Assembly: GCA_028023455.1 (NCBI GenBank) | Contig: JAQFVV010006221.1 | Location: 7,607,011-7,671,010, forward strand | DNA length: 64,000 nt | Direction of reading: 5' to 3' | Source: Epiperipatus broadwayi | Lineage: Eukaryota; Onychophora; Udeonychophora; Euonychophora; Peripatidae | Shown: in pieces, positions 1-12,107 of the stretch | Layout: the number at the start of each line of letters is the position of its first letter | Numbering within the stretch: the stretch's first letter is position 1 | Made by a program: the position numbers and the translations under genes | Notes under the pieces: model-generated | The model's input: the letters and a program-made list of their open reading frames with translations, nothing else | The model's database searches: none | What the model was told of the DNA's origin: nothing

Positions 1-174
1 GAATGTATATAGAAATAATAACTTTCATTTTGTTAATACTCTAATTAGAATAGAATATATACTGTTTATTGAACTGCAAGTATGCAGTACTTTTCAACAT
101 ACACACACATATAAGATACTTTTTATATGTATAGTATGCATATATAAATTAGAATTATAACATAATTAAAATTT

Positions 175-175
<1 letters not shown>

Positions 176-254
<79 letters not shown>
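176..254. repeat. (TAA)n microsatellite
   Basis: About 25 uninterrupted copies of the trinucleotide ATA/TAA. It is a simple repeat with no coding meaning. Confidence 0.95.
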
Positions 255-256
<2 letters not shown>

Positions 257-660
257 TAATTATTAATAATAAATTGAGGGGACATTTTGATATATTTTAC
301 TAACTGAAGCAATAAGAATAACAAAAAAATTTACTGTACTGTATTTTTACTTTTTTGAAAGTAAATAGTGAAATTTCTACCTAATTAGATATGCTCTAGG
401 TAAAAATCTTTAATTTTTCAATATTTTTTTTACTTACCAAAACATAGTAGATTAATTTCTTTATTAAGAAATTAAGATCTCTCTCATTATTTTAATATTT
501 TAAAATCATTATTAATGTTTAGTCTGTTCTAAAATTTTGTAAAACTTTTAGCATTAGCTCAGAAAATATTTTATTATGCAAAATACTGCACATCAAATTA
601 AGAAAGAAAAATTAAAAAAAAGAATCAAATTATATGCTTTCAATATCATCTGAAAAAATA
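255..660. other. unassigned AT-rich DNA
   Basis: No ORF, repeat family or splice signal that I can support. Base composition is typical of the window. Confidence 0.6.
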
Positions 661-830
661 TCCAAGGCTCCTCACTGATGAAAGCTACAAGCTAGAAACT
701 AGTCTGGGGATATTGGATGAGTACACACTAGATAGAGATTTTATGCACAAATCTTCTTGCATCCATTGATTACTGTGTCTTGCATTGAGTGGCACTACTG
801 TATGGAGAGTTTTGCCTTTGTGTAATAAAT
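661..830 (+). repeat. hammerhead-family repeat, fragment (plus strand)
   Basis: This stretch matches, in order, repeated blocks seen again near 20.2, 35.1, 41.4, 42.1, 43.1 and 46.5 kb. The shared blocks are a CTCCTCACTGATGA start, GATATTGGATGAGTA, GATTTTATGCACAA, CATCCATTGATTAC, GGCACTACT and ATGGAGAGTTTTG. No target duplication was found for this copy. It carries the best-preserved ribozyme fold of the family. Elsewhere the same repeat forms the 5' head of a LINE-type element. Confidence 0.8.
669..710 (+). ncRNA. hammerhead ribozyme (type I) in repeat
   Basis: Predicted self-cleaving RNA. Stem I pairs TCCTCA (669-674) with TGGGGA (705-710), six pairs with one G-U wobble. The core CTGATGA is at 675-681. 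Stem II pairs AGC (683-685) with GCT (691-693) across a TACAA loop. GAAA is at 695-698. Stem III is the short palindrome ACTAGT (698-703), followed by C704 as the cleavage-site nucleotide (GUC). In the copy at 43.0 kb stem II is GGC/GCC, a compensatory change. The very short stem III resembles the minimal hammerheads known from Penelope-like and other retroelements, which may act as dimers through a palindromic stem III. Cleavage itself is inferred. Confidence 0.75.
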
Positions 831-1138
831 ATAATTATGTATAGTGCTTCAAAATGAATTGTAAAATACATTTACAAATTTTAATTATTATTTTTAAACA
901 TGATCACACTTGGCACTCAGAGATAAAAACTGTTGCTTACACATTGTAAAATGTATTAAATTTATGAATTTTAAAGTTTTTAGTTTGTATTTATATATGT
1001 GTTTACATTTTTTTTTTTTTACAGAATAACATAGTTTAGTACAATGTGGTTCATGGATTCATTGTATAGAATGAGAATCTATTTTAAATAAATTAAATGA
1101 AAGTAAAAGATTGATATATTATTTTAATAAACGGTTTT

Positions 1139-1919
1139 TGTAAAATATGTATTTATTAAAATTAAATGCATAAAATAAGTTAAAATTAGTTGTTATCTGA
1201 TTAACAGGAATCTGGCTTAAAATGCAATTAAATGAAATGAACTAATAATCAGATAATGAAAAAAATTTAATTAGCAAAATACCAATTTAATTACTAAGTT
1301 ATAATTGCATCAATAAATTAAAAGCCACCCTAGTTTTACCATTTAGATTTACTCCAGAAAACAAAAGAAACCAAACAGGCAAAAGGGGGGTATTTGAAAG
1401 AGGGGAGCAGTGTGTATTCTGTGAATCATTGAGAGCTATTAAAAAACAGCATGGGAATTGTGAATCACCCAGAGTCTTGGCTCCTGAAAGTTAAGCAAGC
1501 TGATTAGTTCCTTTTGTACAGATTGCCAGATCTTTCTAATAGTTGAAATGCTCCCAGAGTCACCAAGGTTTTTGAAGTCACTTAGATTGCAAAGGTAATC
1601 TTTATATCTTATATTGATTAATGAGGACAATAGGACAGAGAGGCTTATTATATTTTGAATTATAATTAGTTATTATAGCTTATGGCATGTACATATATTT
1701 TGATTTACTAACATAGCTCTGTGTTGACTGGCTCAATAATATTTATATATGTATATGTATCATCATTCATGTTACCCTGGAACAATTAAGAACTTTATAT
1801 GTATGCTAAGTGACTAAATCGTGCTTCTAAATTAATTTGTGTTATTGATTATCATTTCTCACTATAAACTAGTTTGTGAATTGATATCCACACTGTAATT
1901 GACAAGTCAATACACAGCA
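1139..1919 (+). repeat. 5' LTR of gypsy element
   Basis: Aligns along its length with 5752-6515. It starts with TGTAAAATATG just after the target duplication GTTTT and ends CACAGCA. The end is supported by the 3' LTR, which ends CACATCA directly before the second GTTTT. Confidence 0.85.
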
Positions 1920-1921
1920 AC

Positions 1922-1932
1922 CTGATGCAGTC
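1922..1932 (+). promoter_or_regulatory. degenerate primer-binding site
   Basis: CTGATGCAGTC lies two bases after the 5' LTR. The related element on the minus strand has TGGCGCAGTC in the equivalent place (19101-19110), a typical gypsy primer-binding motif. The plus-strand copy therefore looks like a mutated version. This is inference from comparing the two copies. Confidence 0.4.
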
Positions 1933-1956
1933 AAATTAGTTGAATGTAAAACCATA

Positions 1957-2690
1957 GTGAATAATTATAAAATATCAGTTTTCAGACATAACTCTATTGG
2001 AGAGTTTGATGCAGACAACATGGCCAATTGGCCAATATATCTATTGCAAGTTGAAAATTTCTTCATTCTAAATGGGATGGAAGACAACAAGTGCAAAGTA
2101 GCCACCCTCTTATGTTTCTCCAGGAAAAAAATTATTGAAATCGCCAATAAATTATATCAAAATTCTGTAGGTACCATATGAAAAATTAACCAAAAAACTA
2201 AATGAATATTTCAGCCCTTGCCCATCTCATCACATAGCATACCTACAGCTAAGAAATCAGAAGCAACTAAACAGTGAATCAATCAAACAATATAATTTAT
2301 CACTTAAGGAATTAGAGAAAGATTGTGTTTATGGTGATTTTGTAAAAGAAATATTATTAGAACAGCTACTATGGGGAATGTCTGTTGACAGGCTCAGACA
2401 ACAGCTGCTAACAGAAATAGACCTAACTTATGAAAATGCTATAAAGAAAGGAATAGCTTATGAGCTAATATTAGAGCAGGCACAGGTTTTTAGATCAATT
2501 GAAAAAATAAACAAGCAAGTTTTTAAAAATCAATAAAACAGAGATAAATTCATTCAACTGTGAACCTCAAAGAAATGACAAAATTAAATGCTACTACTGC
2601 AGAAAAATAGGCCACATAGCTAAAGCCTGTAAATGAAAAAAAAGAAATGTTTCAAATGTGGAACTATGGGATATCTAGAACATACATGCA
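1957..2690 (+). pseudogene. gypsy gag, broken
   Basis: The first frame (1957-2181) carries a capsid-like region with a FDADNMANWPIY block and an ATLLCFSRK block, as in many metazoan gypsy Gag proteins. Just before the stop the reading moves to another frame (about 2170-2535), with YFSPCPS, a LRNQK block and KDCVYG. A CCHC zinc knuckle (CYYC then H then C) follows at about 2590-2632. A second, imperfect knuckle (CFKCG) is at 2648-2690. The function in an intact element would be virus-like particle assembly and RNA packaging. At least two frame disruptions make it a pseudogene. Confidence 0.85.
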
Positions 2691-2789
2691 GGAAATGGAA
2701 AAACCCTGAGCCCCAAAAGCAAAATCAAGAGCACAGAAATAGGGGAGGTAAATCTGTTAATATAAACATAGTCAAAAATATGGAAAGTG

Positions 2790-5480
2790 AGGGAGTGCAG
2801 CAATTCATATTGGTATTGCAAATCTGTGATAAAAATATTAGAATGGAGATATATAGTGGGTCAGGTATTACCATAATGTCAGAAACAGAACATTATCAGC
2901 ACTAACCCCATCATTAAAATAGAGGAAACTAACATTAGAGCTCAGGATGTGAGTGGAAATGCCTTGAAATTATTGGGTCGAGTAAAAGCATCAATCAGAT
3001 ATTGAGGAAAAATAATAAAATTACCATTATATATAGTAAAAGAGGTAATTAGCTCAATAATAGGAAGACAATGGTTTAAGCAATAGAAATACAAGTCAAT
3101 GTGGTGAAAAAAATTACCGTAAAACAAGAAAAACCAAGATAAATATCCCTATCTATTTAGCGAAGAGTTACGTTTAATAGCAATTACCCAGCAGATATAG
3201 AATTAATTGAAAAAGCATGTTCAGTTATCTGCAAACCATGGAAAATTCCTTTTGCACAGAAGCAAAAAGTTGAAGAAAAAATTCAAGAATTGGTCTCCAA
3301 GGGTATCCTGACACCTATGGAATCATCAGACTGGGCTACCCCTATAGTTGTAATCACAAAACCCAATGGTCAAATACATATCTGTGGCAATTATAGAGTG
3401 ACAGTTAATAAATATTTAAATAAAGGAACATATCCCATACCAAACATAAAAGAGATACTACCCAGTCTTCAAAATGCATCACATTTTGCTAAATTATATT
3501 TAAACTCTGTGTTTCACCAAATACCAGTGATAGATAGATCAGTGGAAATAGTAACATTAACAACACCTGTGGAACTGTTTACAATAGACTTTCATTTGGG
3601 ATATCAACAGCACCAATTGTCTTCCAGGCAAAATAGACATTTTATTGCAAGGTTTAAATGGCAGCATACCATATTTTGATGACATACACATTTTGGCATC
3701 ATCTAAAGAGATGCTCCATCAAAGGCTATGTAAAGTATGTGCCAAAATACAAGAGTGTGGGGTGAAATTAAATGTGCAAACAAGTGTGTGAAATACACAG
3801 GTGTTGCCATTCCTTGGACACAATCTCCAAAAAGAGGAAATGCCCATCACTGGAGAAAGTAAAAGCTGTGGAAAATAGCTAAAGTAGCAAACCCACTTTA
3901 TGATTTGTTAAAGAAAAATCAAAAATGGCAGTGGCCAGAGATACATGAGAAAGCATTTAAACAAACCAAAGCCTTAGTTTCATCAGACAAGCTACTAGTA
4001 TATTTTGACAGCAATCTCAATGTGTGCCTGACAATGGATGCTCAGAATGGGGAGTGGGAGGTGTTCTGTGCCACCCATACTACCATGGTGAACGTCCAAT
4101 AGCCTACACCTCATGAACCTTTTCTAAATCTGAAAGAAACTATAGACAGATTGATAGAGCCTCTAGCCATTACATTCAGTAAAAAAATTCCACCAATATA
4201 TATTTGGTAGACAGTTTACTTTTTTAACTGATCATAAGTCATTACTGTGCATTTTAGCAGATGGCAGACTAGTTTCTGACCACTTAAGCTCACATATGCT
4301 ATGATAAAGAAACATATTCACATCATATGATTACCACTTGTCATGGACAAGAGGGAAAGAAATTTCCCATGCTGACACCCTATCTAGAAACCCCAATAGA
4401 AATGAACCACAAATTAATGAAATAAAAGGCAACTATATTGATGCCTTGCAATCTGACATTGGTGAAGGATATCAGCTGCTGTTAGAGTGGATTGAGAATG
4501 CCTGCCCCCTTCCAAAAAAACTGAAATATTTGTCACCTGCCTTTTGGATAAATCATGAAAATTTATCAATTAGTAAAGAATGCATCTTAATGGGGGATAG
4601 GGTTGAAATACCAACTGCTGGTAGGCAAAAAGTACTAAAATTATTACACAAAGGGCACCTAAGCATGGTGCGCACACAAAAGCTTTAGCATGCAGTTACA
4701 TCTGGAAGCCAAAAATAACCATAGACATTGAGAGTTAAATTAAAAAATGTACAGCCTGCCAGTTTGAGATGCATGTGAATCCAAAAAAGTACAAACAATG
4801 GCCCAAAGCTACTAAATCATGGCAGAGACTTCACATGGACCATGCTGGTCTAATAAATAGGAAAATACTTTTTATTCTTGTCGTTGCATATTCGAAGTGA
4901 GCAGAGAATTGTATCATGAAAAACCCAAGTACAAACAAAAACATGTGCCCCTTAAAGGCAATTTTTTCACAACATGGACTCCCAGAGATAATTTTGGATA
5001 ATGAAACAGGATTTACCTCCCAAGAGATCTAAATTTCTTCCAAATAAATGGAATAAAACACATTTGTGCACCCTCATGCTGCCCTGAATCGAATGGCCCC
5101 ATGAAAAAAGACATTCAACAAATAAAAGTTGTTCAGAAAAGCCAAAAATAACAACATGCAAGTCACTGTATATGATGCCATGCTTCATCAACATTCTATC
5201 ACATCTATAGCTAGAGGAAAATCTCCAGCGAGTTGCTGATAGACAGAAAATTAAGGACAACTCTCAAAAAGGAATGAATACATCTAAAATGATCATGAAT
5301 ATAATATGCACAAAATTGGAGAGACAGTCTGGGTATGTGACATCATCAGGAAAAAAATGGACTGAAGATAAAATCAGAGGTGAATTATCCAAAAAAATAG
5401 TCACAGTCCAAACACAGAATGGAACTGAATACTATGGACATATTAACCATATTCACAGGCAATTCATTGAAGACATCTAG
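2790..5480 (+). pseudogene. gypsy pol (protease, RT, RNase H, integrase), broken
   Basis: At 2800-2900 a protease-like stretch reads YSGSG where an aspartic protease has D-S/T-G, so the catalytic Asp is lost. Reverse transcriptase spans about 3230-3720. It has YPIPNIKEILP, a damaged substrate-binding motif (LYLNSVFHQIP, with the usual LDL Asp replaced) and YFDDI in the catalytic box. RNase H and linker remnants follow to about 4380 (SHADTLSRNP). Integrase remnants show HMDHAGLI and LDNETGFTSQE, which retain two of the three catalytic acidic positions. Internal stops are frequent. The arrangement is standard for Ty3/gypsy. Confidence 0.85.
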
Positions 5481-5751
5481 TTACCAGCATCTTTACAAAA
5501 TGATAAAGTGATTATGAAAGTATTCAGAAAACAAGAAGGATTCAAAGGAGGAGGAAGAAAGCACATAAAATCAACAAGGCTAGCTAAAACATAGTGAAGC
5601 ATAAGCTGAAACAGACCCTCAAAATGTGATACCCACAAAAATAGCAGACAAAGATAGATCACCCAGACCTCAATGCAAAAAAAAAAAGAAGCCTATCAAG
5701 CTACACAACTATGTGTAAAAAGCAGCAGTTTTCTGGAGTAAGTGGAAGTAT

Positions 5752-6515
5752 TGTAAAATATATATTTATTAAAATTAAATGCATAAAGTAAGTTAAAATT
5801 AGTTGTTATTTGATTAACATAAATCCAGCTTAAAATGCAATTAAACAAAATGAACTAATAATCACTTAACAAAAAGAAATACCAATTTAATTACTAAGTT
5901 ATAATTGCAATGATTAATTAAAAACCACACTAATCTTACAATTTAGATTTACTCCAGAAAACAAAAGAAACCAAATAGATAAAAGGAGGGATATTTGAAA
6001 GGGGGGAGCAATGTGCATTCTGAATCTGTGAGAGCAAGTGCTAGAAAAAAACAGTGTGGGAATTGTAAATCACCCAGGATCATGGCTCTTAAAGTTTAAG
6101 CAAGCTAATTAGTTCCTTTTGTACTGATCGCCCCATTTTTCTAGTACTTAAAAATTCTCCAGAGTTGCCAAGGTTTTTGAAATTTGCAAAGATAATCGTT
6201 TATACCTTATATTGATTAATAAGGGCAATAGTGCAGAGAGGCTTATTATACTTTGAATAATAATCAGTTATTATACCTTATGGCATGTACATATATTTCA
6301 TTTTACTAATATAGCTCGGCATTGACCGGCTCAATAATTTTTTATGTATATATGTGTACCACCATTCACGTTACCCTGGAACAGTTGAGAACTTTATATG
6401 TATGCTAACTGAATGAATCATGCTCTTAAATTAACTTGTGTTACTAATTGTTGTCTCTCTATAATTAGTTTGTGAATTGATATCCATGCTGTAGTTGATG
6501 AGTCAATACACATCA
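5752..6515 (+). repeat. 3' LTR of gypsy element
   Basis: Direct repeat of 1139-1919, starting TGTAAAATATA and ending CACATCA. The 5-bp target duplication GTTTT (6516-6520) follows directly. Confidence 0.85.
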
Positions 6516-6520
6516 GTTTT

Positions 6521-8910
6521 AATAGGTTTATATTTATAATTAAGAGTAATTAGTTAATGACTTATAATTAATTATTTATTTAAGATATAAGGAAGAATTG
6601 GAAATTTATATTATTTTAAATATAGAAAACAAAAAATATTAGAAAGACATGAGTTTATGTTTAACATGAAAAAATGTGTACTAGATTTTTTTTTTTGGAG
6701 AAATTTGTTAACAGCATAGATTTATCTTTAATTTAGACTATTTTGATAGTAATCACATAAAAATGATCAAAATGTAAGTAAAATATTAATATATTTATTT
6801 ATGTGAAATTAATAAAAATAAACTTTATAGAGAAAAATGTAAATTAAAAAAATGTGTATGGGTTTATAAAATGTGGATTAAATTTGAAAAGATAGATTTT
6901 GGACTTTTAAATTTAAGCTTGTTTTTCATTTTAAATTATGCTAAATTCTTGTTATAATATGTTGTTTCTGTAGAGATTAAAATATATTTTCTAGAAGATT
7001 TTTTTCTTTTCAGTTTACCTAAACAAATGCTTTATTCTAATCCACTTAAAAGATAAAGTTTATGAATGTTTATATTGCTTTTTGTCATCTCTTCCATTAG
7101 CTTTTCTGATTCTCGCTCATATACTTTATTTTCAATGCGTTTTGTCTTTTAATTAACAATGGACGTTATGTTGTGTATTAGATTTTTAAAAGAGTATGAT
7201 ATAAAAAAAGAATACTTGAAAAGATGATATAATGAAAACATGATAAAATTATATGTCAAATTTAATTCATTTGTAAAACAATTGATCTTAACTTGATTAT
7301 AAAATGCCCTTATTGATTGAATGGCTTATTATCTAAAATAAGGTATTGAAGCAGTCAATGTCTAATCATCAGCGAGCTTCATGCTTAACCACCTACACTA
7401 ACCTCCTATGAGGCCTGCAATTCAGACCTCACTGTAAATATATGCCATTCACCCACACACTGTATGCATAATGATCCAAAAACATTAATAAAATATTTAG
7501 CAAAGTAAAACAGTAGTGGGAGTGATGCGTATATATATATATATGAACGAAGCAATAATTTTATTATTTATTGCTGAAAATTAGATGTTTTCTTTATATA
7601 ATTGTAAATATCTTTTTATATATGTGTATTTAATTAAACTAGTGGAATGTAACAACAAAGAAAAATGGGGAGGGCTTGAAATACTGAAATTATCTTTATC
7701 TATAGTCAGACTGTTTTCATTACTTAAAATTATAAATCTTAATTAAAATTCTTTTTTAGTTGTTTTCAAATCTCTAAAAATAGCTAAAATGGTATTTCCA
7801 GCCTTATCTGTTTTATTTTGTTAATTAAATATTTTACTAATCAAACATGTGTTTTTTTAATTAAGAGATAGCTGTGGGCAACTGAGATTGCATTCTTGGC
7901 AGAATTAAGGTGGATAAAAAGGCCCATAGAACAAAAGAGTGGGAGTTTTAGTTGAGATTTTAGTCAGTTACTTTCAAAGTGTTTTATGACCTTAACATTT
8001 TAAGAAGTCAAGAGAAGTTCGGTGCCATGAACTGTGAGTAGAAAAGAAGCACTTTTCTCTTCTTCTCTTGGAGAACTGTCTGCCTGCAACTGCTATCAAG
8101 TTCCATCCGACCAGCCATCCAAGATGATCACTATTCCAACTGCTGATTGCTAATAATGCTGCTATCCTGCTTTCCTTAGGTAACCATTAATGTGGAGCTA
8201 CCTTTAGTATAAAGTCCTTAAATAATTTGTTTATCTGAGATATAATGAAAATCTTACATTCTATTTATGTATTAATTCATAAATCTCTATTAATTATGCT
8301 CTGAAATTCTCTCTCTGTAATCCCTTATTAGTATAATGTAGTTCTCACTATGCCTTTCATGCTTAATTTGTGTTATATAGCTTTGTGCGGCTCCATTAGT
8401 ATTTAACTTGTTTTGGTTTAATATATATCTATAATTGCTTTTCTTTAATATGCCAACAACCAAACTTGCGAGTTTTCAAAAAGGGAGGAAATAATTGTTG
8501 AATTTGGAAAGAAGTGGGAGCTTCATTTGAAATCTATCGATAAAGTTTTGTTTATTTAAAATTGAAATCGCTCGCTAGGTTGATTTATATTTAAATCTGT
8601 TATTCATGTTTTTTTTATCTAAAACATTTTATTTGGATGCATATTTTACTTTATTATTTGAATTTGTCTTTAAATTTTCATTTTAAAAGATCGTGAACCT
8701 TAATATAATTAATTCACCTTTTCTTGTTGGTGCCTGGAGGCTAATTTTATCAGTTAATACGTATCTGGGAATCGAAATTAAATATAAAATTTTTGTTAGA
8801 GTAATGTCTTAGTTAAAGAGTTATTTTCTAGTATAATTTTCAGAATGATTCTTTATTCAAATATATCATTGCACAGAAGTCAAACCATTTACAGGCTTTC
8901 GAATATAGAG
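6521..8910. other. unassigned AT-rich DNA with one GC-elevated block
   Basis: No gene found. The part from about 7865 to 8210 is visibly richer in G+C than its surroundings and contains GATAAAAAGGCCC, a TATA-like element. It could be a promoter or a solo LTR, but I see no terminal repeats or target duplication. A short (TA)n tract lies near 7531-7543. Confidence 0.4.
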
Positions 8911-8919
8911 TACATTAAG

Positions 8920-8925
8920 TTTATT
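8920..8925 (-). terminator. candidate poly(A) signal
   Basis: AATAAA on the minus strand, about 80 bases downstream of the stop codon of the candidate exon at 9006-9205. The position fits a 3' end. The hexamer is common in AT-rich DNA, so it is weak evidence alone. Confidence 0.35.
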
Positions 8926-9005
8926 GTACGTGTATAACGCTGCTGGCAGACCTTTTCTTCCTCTTATAGTACTTACACATATATATTTCTTCATTGCTTT
9001 AGTTC

Positions 9006-9205
9006 TCAAAAATCGTTCGTAATCAGAGATACAAATCTCTGTGGAACGCGAGGTTTATAGGGTTTTGATTGTGCTCTAGCCATCAAGCTGAACCTCTCCA
9101 TCCGATACCGTCCTGTCAAAATAGCGGGCATATCAACCCCATTCATTCTCAAGAGTTCAAAGTACCATAAGATCCGTATTTCTTTATACATGCTAGCATC
9201 ATTAC
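9006..9205 (-). CDS. candidate 3'-terminal exon of an unrecognised gene
   Basis: The minus strand is open from a start-like ATG at 9191 to TGA at 9006-9008 (61 codons). The predicted peptide has a mixed, non-repetitive composition, with blocks such as ILWYFELLRMNGVDMP and YKPRVPQRFVS. Its codons are richer in G+C than the surroundings. In-frame sequence continues a little upstream of the ATG to a possible splice acceptor (AAAACAG, about 9206), before an in-frame TAA. An AATAAA lies about 80 bases past the stop. I do not recognise the family. It could be a chance ORF or a mobile-element remnant, but it stands out from the other short ORFs. Confidence 0.35.
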
Positions 9206-9209
9206 TGTT

Positions 9210-10235
9210 TTAGTTAATGGATTTATGCCTGTTTGACTTTTCATTAGGTGCTAGAAATAATAACTCATTCATGAAATGCGCCAATATGCTAATTAGTCAG
9301 TATGTCAATTTTAAAATTGCTTTTGTTTAAAACCGTTATCGATTCCCATAGACGTAAATCTGATTTGTATTAATGATTGTATAATTGAGTCTCGTAAACA
9401 TAGCGCATTGTTTGTTTCTTATGCATAAGTTCCAAAGATGTCTTTTACAAGCAATGCCAATAAAAGTATATGTATAATGATTTTCATAATGTAGATAAGT
9501 GCTTGAGATTGTATATTTTGCCTGTTTATCAAATAAATCATTTACTACTAAACCTTTCACGATCTTTTATATTTATTTTAGGCATCCACAACATACTGTT
9601 AATAAAAGTTTATGAAATAAGCATATTAAATTTCACACAAGTTATAATCCACTCTATAAAATTGTAGTCATTCAATAATTAATAAAGGGGATTTTATAAA
9701 ACAATTCCCAAGTTTTGTAAATAAACAATGTCATCCCAAGCGTGAAACATTTTGTAACATATATATGCATTTTCTCAATATTTTATTAAATATATAAATT
9801 CATGTAAATCCTGGTTTGTTGTTGAATTATTATTTTCGAATTAGTATTTAGAACTATTTTCTTTAGCTAATAGCTTAGCATTAATAAATAACTATAATAA
9901 ATGTAATAACTGGGCTACTCTGACCTCGATCATCATCATCAGTTTGATCTTATGCTCTACCGCTTTGCTTCTGGGCACGGATTTAAAATAATTTTACTGT
10001 GTCATCAGAATTGTTGTTCATTGGGTCAGAGATTCGAAGAATAGGCAAATAGGTTAGAATTCAGGATTGCTCTAGACCTGTGTATCTCGAGCATGATCGG
10101 ATTCGAGATACTTTTGCTTAGGATTTGAATCTTGTTAAGTGAGCATACTATTTTGACCGGTACAGTACCAATCAAGCAAAATGGTTTTCTATTTATACCA
10201 AACATTTTTTTTCTCTTTAAATAGTTGTTTGATTT
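9210..10235. other. unassigned DNA
   Basis: No supported gene. The minus strand has short ORFs (9336-9560 and 10026-10247) with no motif I recognise. A short ATC repeat lies near 9929-9941. Confidence 0.4.
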
Positions 10236-10807
10236 TAGCCACACCATTCTTTTTTCTCAGTCATGAAAGTTTATTCATAAAAAAAAAAACAGATACAAAT
10301 ACAGTTAGAAAAAGGTTTACAAGGGAGTGATTACATCGTGAATTGAAATTTCATGAGAGACATGATAAGAGGAGAAGGATACATGTGAAGAGAGAATGGG
10401 AAGTGGAAAGAGTGTGTAGTCCAGGCCAATCCGAGATGCATGTCTTCATTGAGCAAGCACTGTATGGGTTGCAAACACTTAAATTGTTGAGTCCTATGAC
10501 AGAGGCTGAGAGGATGGAAGTTGAAGGTTTGCCCAAGTGTCTGTGAGAAGTGGAGGTGGGGCTAGTTTGGTATCTTTGGTTTTGAGAGAGTGAATTAGGT
10601 CTAATAGTTTTTGATTCACTAAAGTGTACTCTCTGTTCAAAAATAATAGCATATCAGAGCAACCAGAGTGCATAGATGAGGAAAACTGATAGTCTGATAG
10701 TTGCAAAGACCCCTGTTTCTTTGGATTCTTGGATATTGAAGATGGTGTTCCTGTGCGAGGAAAGGCAGGAGTTGACAACATGTCTCACTCCAAGCAGAAA
10801 GGGACAT

Positions 10808-11955
10808 ATATATTACTTATAATACTTCATTCATATACACTTTAATGCAAGTAATTTTCTTAACTTCTTTATTTTCTTACAGTTTCGACTGTCCAGCAGT
10901 CTTCGTCAGAGCTACAAGATTTGAATAATACAAATACATAATTATCATTTCAGATATATATGTATAAATCATATATAAATCAAACATATATATATCTCCA
11001 TCATTTTACATACATATATATAAAATACACACATACATATCAAAATATACACATATACTTTCTTCATATATATACACATACAAATCTATACAACCTCTAG
11101 ACATATATATAATCCATATCTACATCTATATATATATATGCATATCCAATACTTAAGACATACCTCTTTTAAACTTACATCTATATACAGATATACATAC
11201 ACCTATAGACATATATATATATAATCCTCATATATCTTTACTAATATACATCTATATGTATATTCTACCTACACATAAATAAAATACAAAACATATCCAA
11301 TTCACCGTTTTTAAAAAAAATTTAAAATTTTTTTTTTATTTTTTTAAACAATTCCTTGTTTACTTTTTATTTTTAAATCAACCCTTTAAACATTATTTTT
11401 AATATTATTTTATAATATTTCATACTATTTTATTATTATTATTTTTATAATTATCTAATATATAACATCTTTTACTTTATTATCTTAAAATTTTACTTTT
11501 TATAACTTTTATCTCTATATCACTAAATAATATTTTTTAACATTATTACCTATATCTTCCTTAGTTTTAACTTTAATTAAAATGACCGTTATTTCAAAAT
11601 CTTGTTTATTCATTTAAAACATCTCCCTCTTTTATCATTATTATAAAACTTATAATTCTATTTAAACCTTCCAACTTATATGTATGTGTGTATTTTATAT
11701 ATATGTATGTAAAATGATGGAGATATATATATGTTTGATTTATATATGATTTATACATATATATCTGAAATGATAATTATGTATTTGTATTATTCAAATC
11801 TTGTAGCTCTGACGAAGACTGCTGGACAGTCAAAACTGTAAGAAAATAAAGAAGGTTAAGAAAATTACTTGCATTAAAGTGTATATGAATGAAGTATTAT
11901 AAGTAATATATATGATTATATGAAGATATGCAAAGAAAGTGAAGGAGAAGAATAA
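10808..11955 (-). mobile_element. Penelope-like foldback element nested in LINE, 13-bp target duplication
   Basis: CAGAAAGGGACAT flanks it at 10795-10807 and 11956-11968. Arms of about 230 bp (roughly 10808-11035 and 11685-11912) are inverted repeats. One end carries an extra 43-bp tail (11913-11955) not in the other arm. The sequences of the LINE on either side join when one duplication copy is removed. Each arm carries CTGACGA, a GACTG/CAGTC stem and (G/A)AAAC, a hammerhead-like core. Penelope-like elements can carry inverted terminal repeats, hammerhead motifs and target duplications of this size, so I assign it there tentatively. The 640-bp centre has no RT that I recognise. Confidence 0.75.
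10882..10909 (-). ncRNA. hammerhead-like core motif, probably incomplete
   Basis: Read on the minus strand: CTGACGA, A, a 5-bp stem GACTG/CAGTC with loop CTGGA, then GAAAC. This is the catalytic core order of a hammerhead. No convincing stem I plus cleavage site follows nearby, so activity in cis is doubtful. The plus-strand partner in the right arm (11809-11836) has AAAAC in place of GAAAC. Confidence 0.4.
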
Positions 11956-12107
11956 CAGAAAGGGACATTTAAGTAGGAAGTGCTGAAGGGTTTCATTGTC
12001 AGTTTTATATAGCTGGCATAGGAGAGAGATCTTGGTGAAATCCCTACGGTTGACCAAAAATTGATTGGTGGGAAGGGAGTGAAGGTTGATAGCCACACCA
12101 TTCTTTT

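Larger units (their letters stand above)
1139..6515 (+). mobile_element. Ty3/gypsy LTR retrotransposon, full length but inactive
   Basis: Two direct LTRs, starting TGTAAAAT and ending in CA, flank about 3.8 kb of internal sequence. A 5-bp target duplication GTTTT lies at 1134-1138 and 6516-6520. The internal order is gag (capsid-like region, CCHC knuckle), protease, reverse transcriptase, RNase H and integrase, which is the Ty3/gypsy order. Many stops and frameshifts break all domains. The LTRs differ at roughly one position in ten by eye, which suggests an old insertion. A gag fragment of a related element lies on the minus strand near 18.4-19.0 kb. Confidence 0.9.
10254..12089 (-). mobile_element. 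5'-truncated LINE insertion with 18-bp target duplication
   Basis: TAGCCACACCATTCTTTT occurs at 10236-10253 and at 12090-12107 and brackets this insertion. On the minus strand it encodes the C-terminal part of a LINE ORF2. At 12096-11960 the peptide shows an ETLQHFLLKCP zinc-binding block, followed after the nested insertion by more coding-like sequence (10781-10494). The 3' end has AATAAA just before a short A run next to the duplication, as expected for target-primed reverse transcription. A foldback element (10808-11955) interrupts the coding region. Confidence 0.85.
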
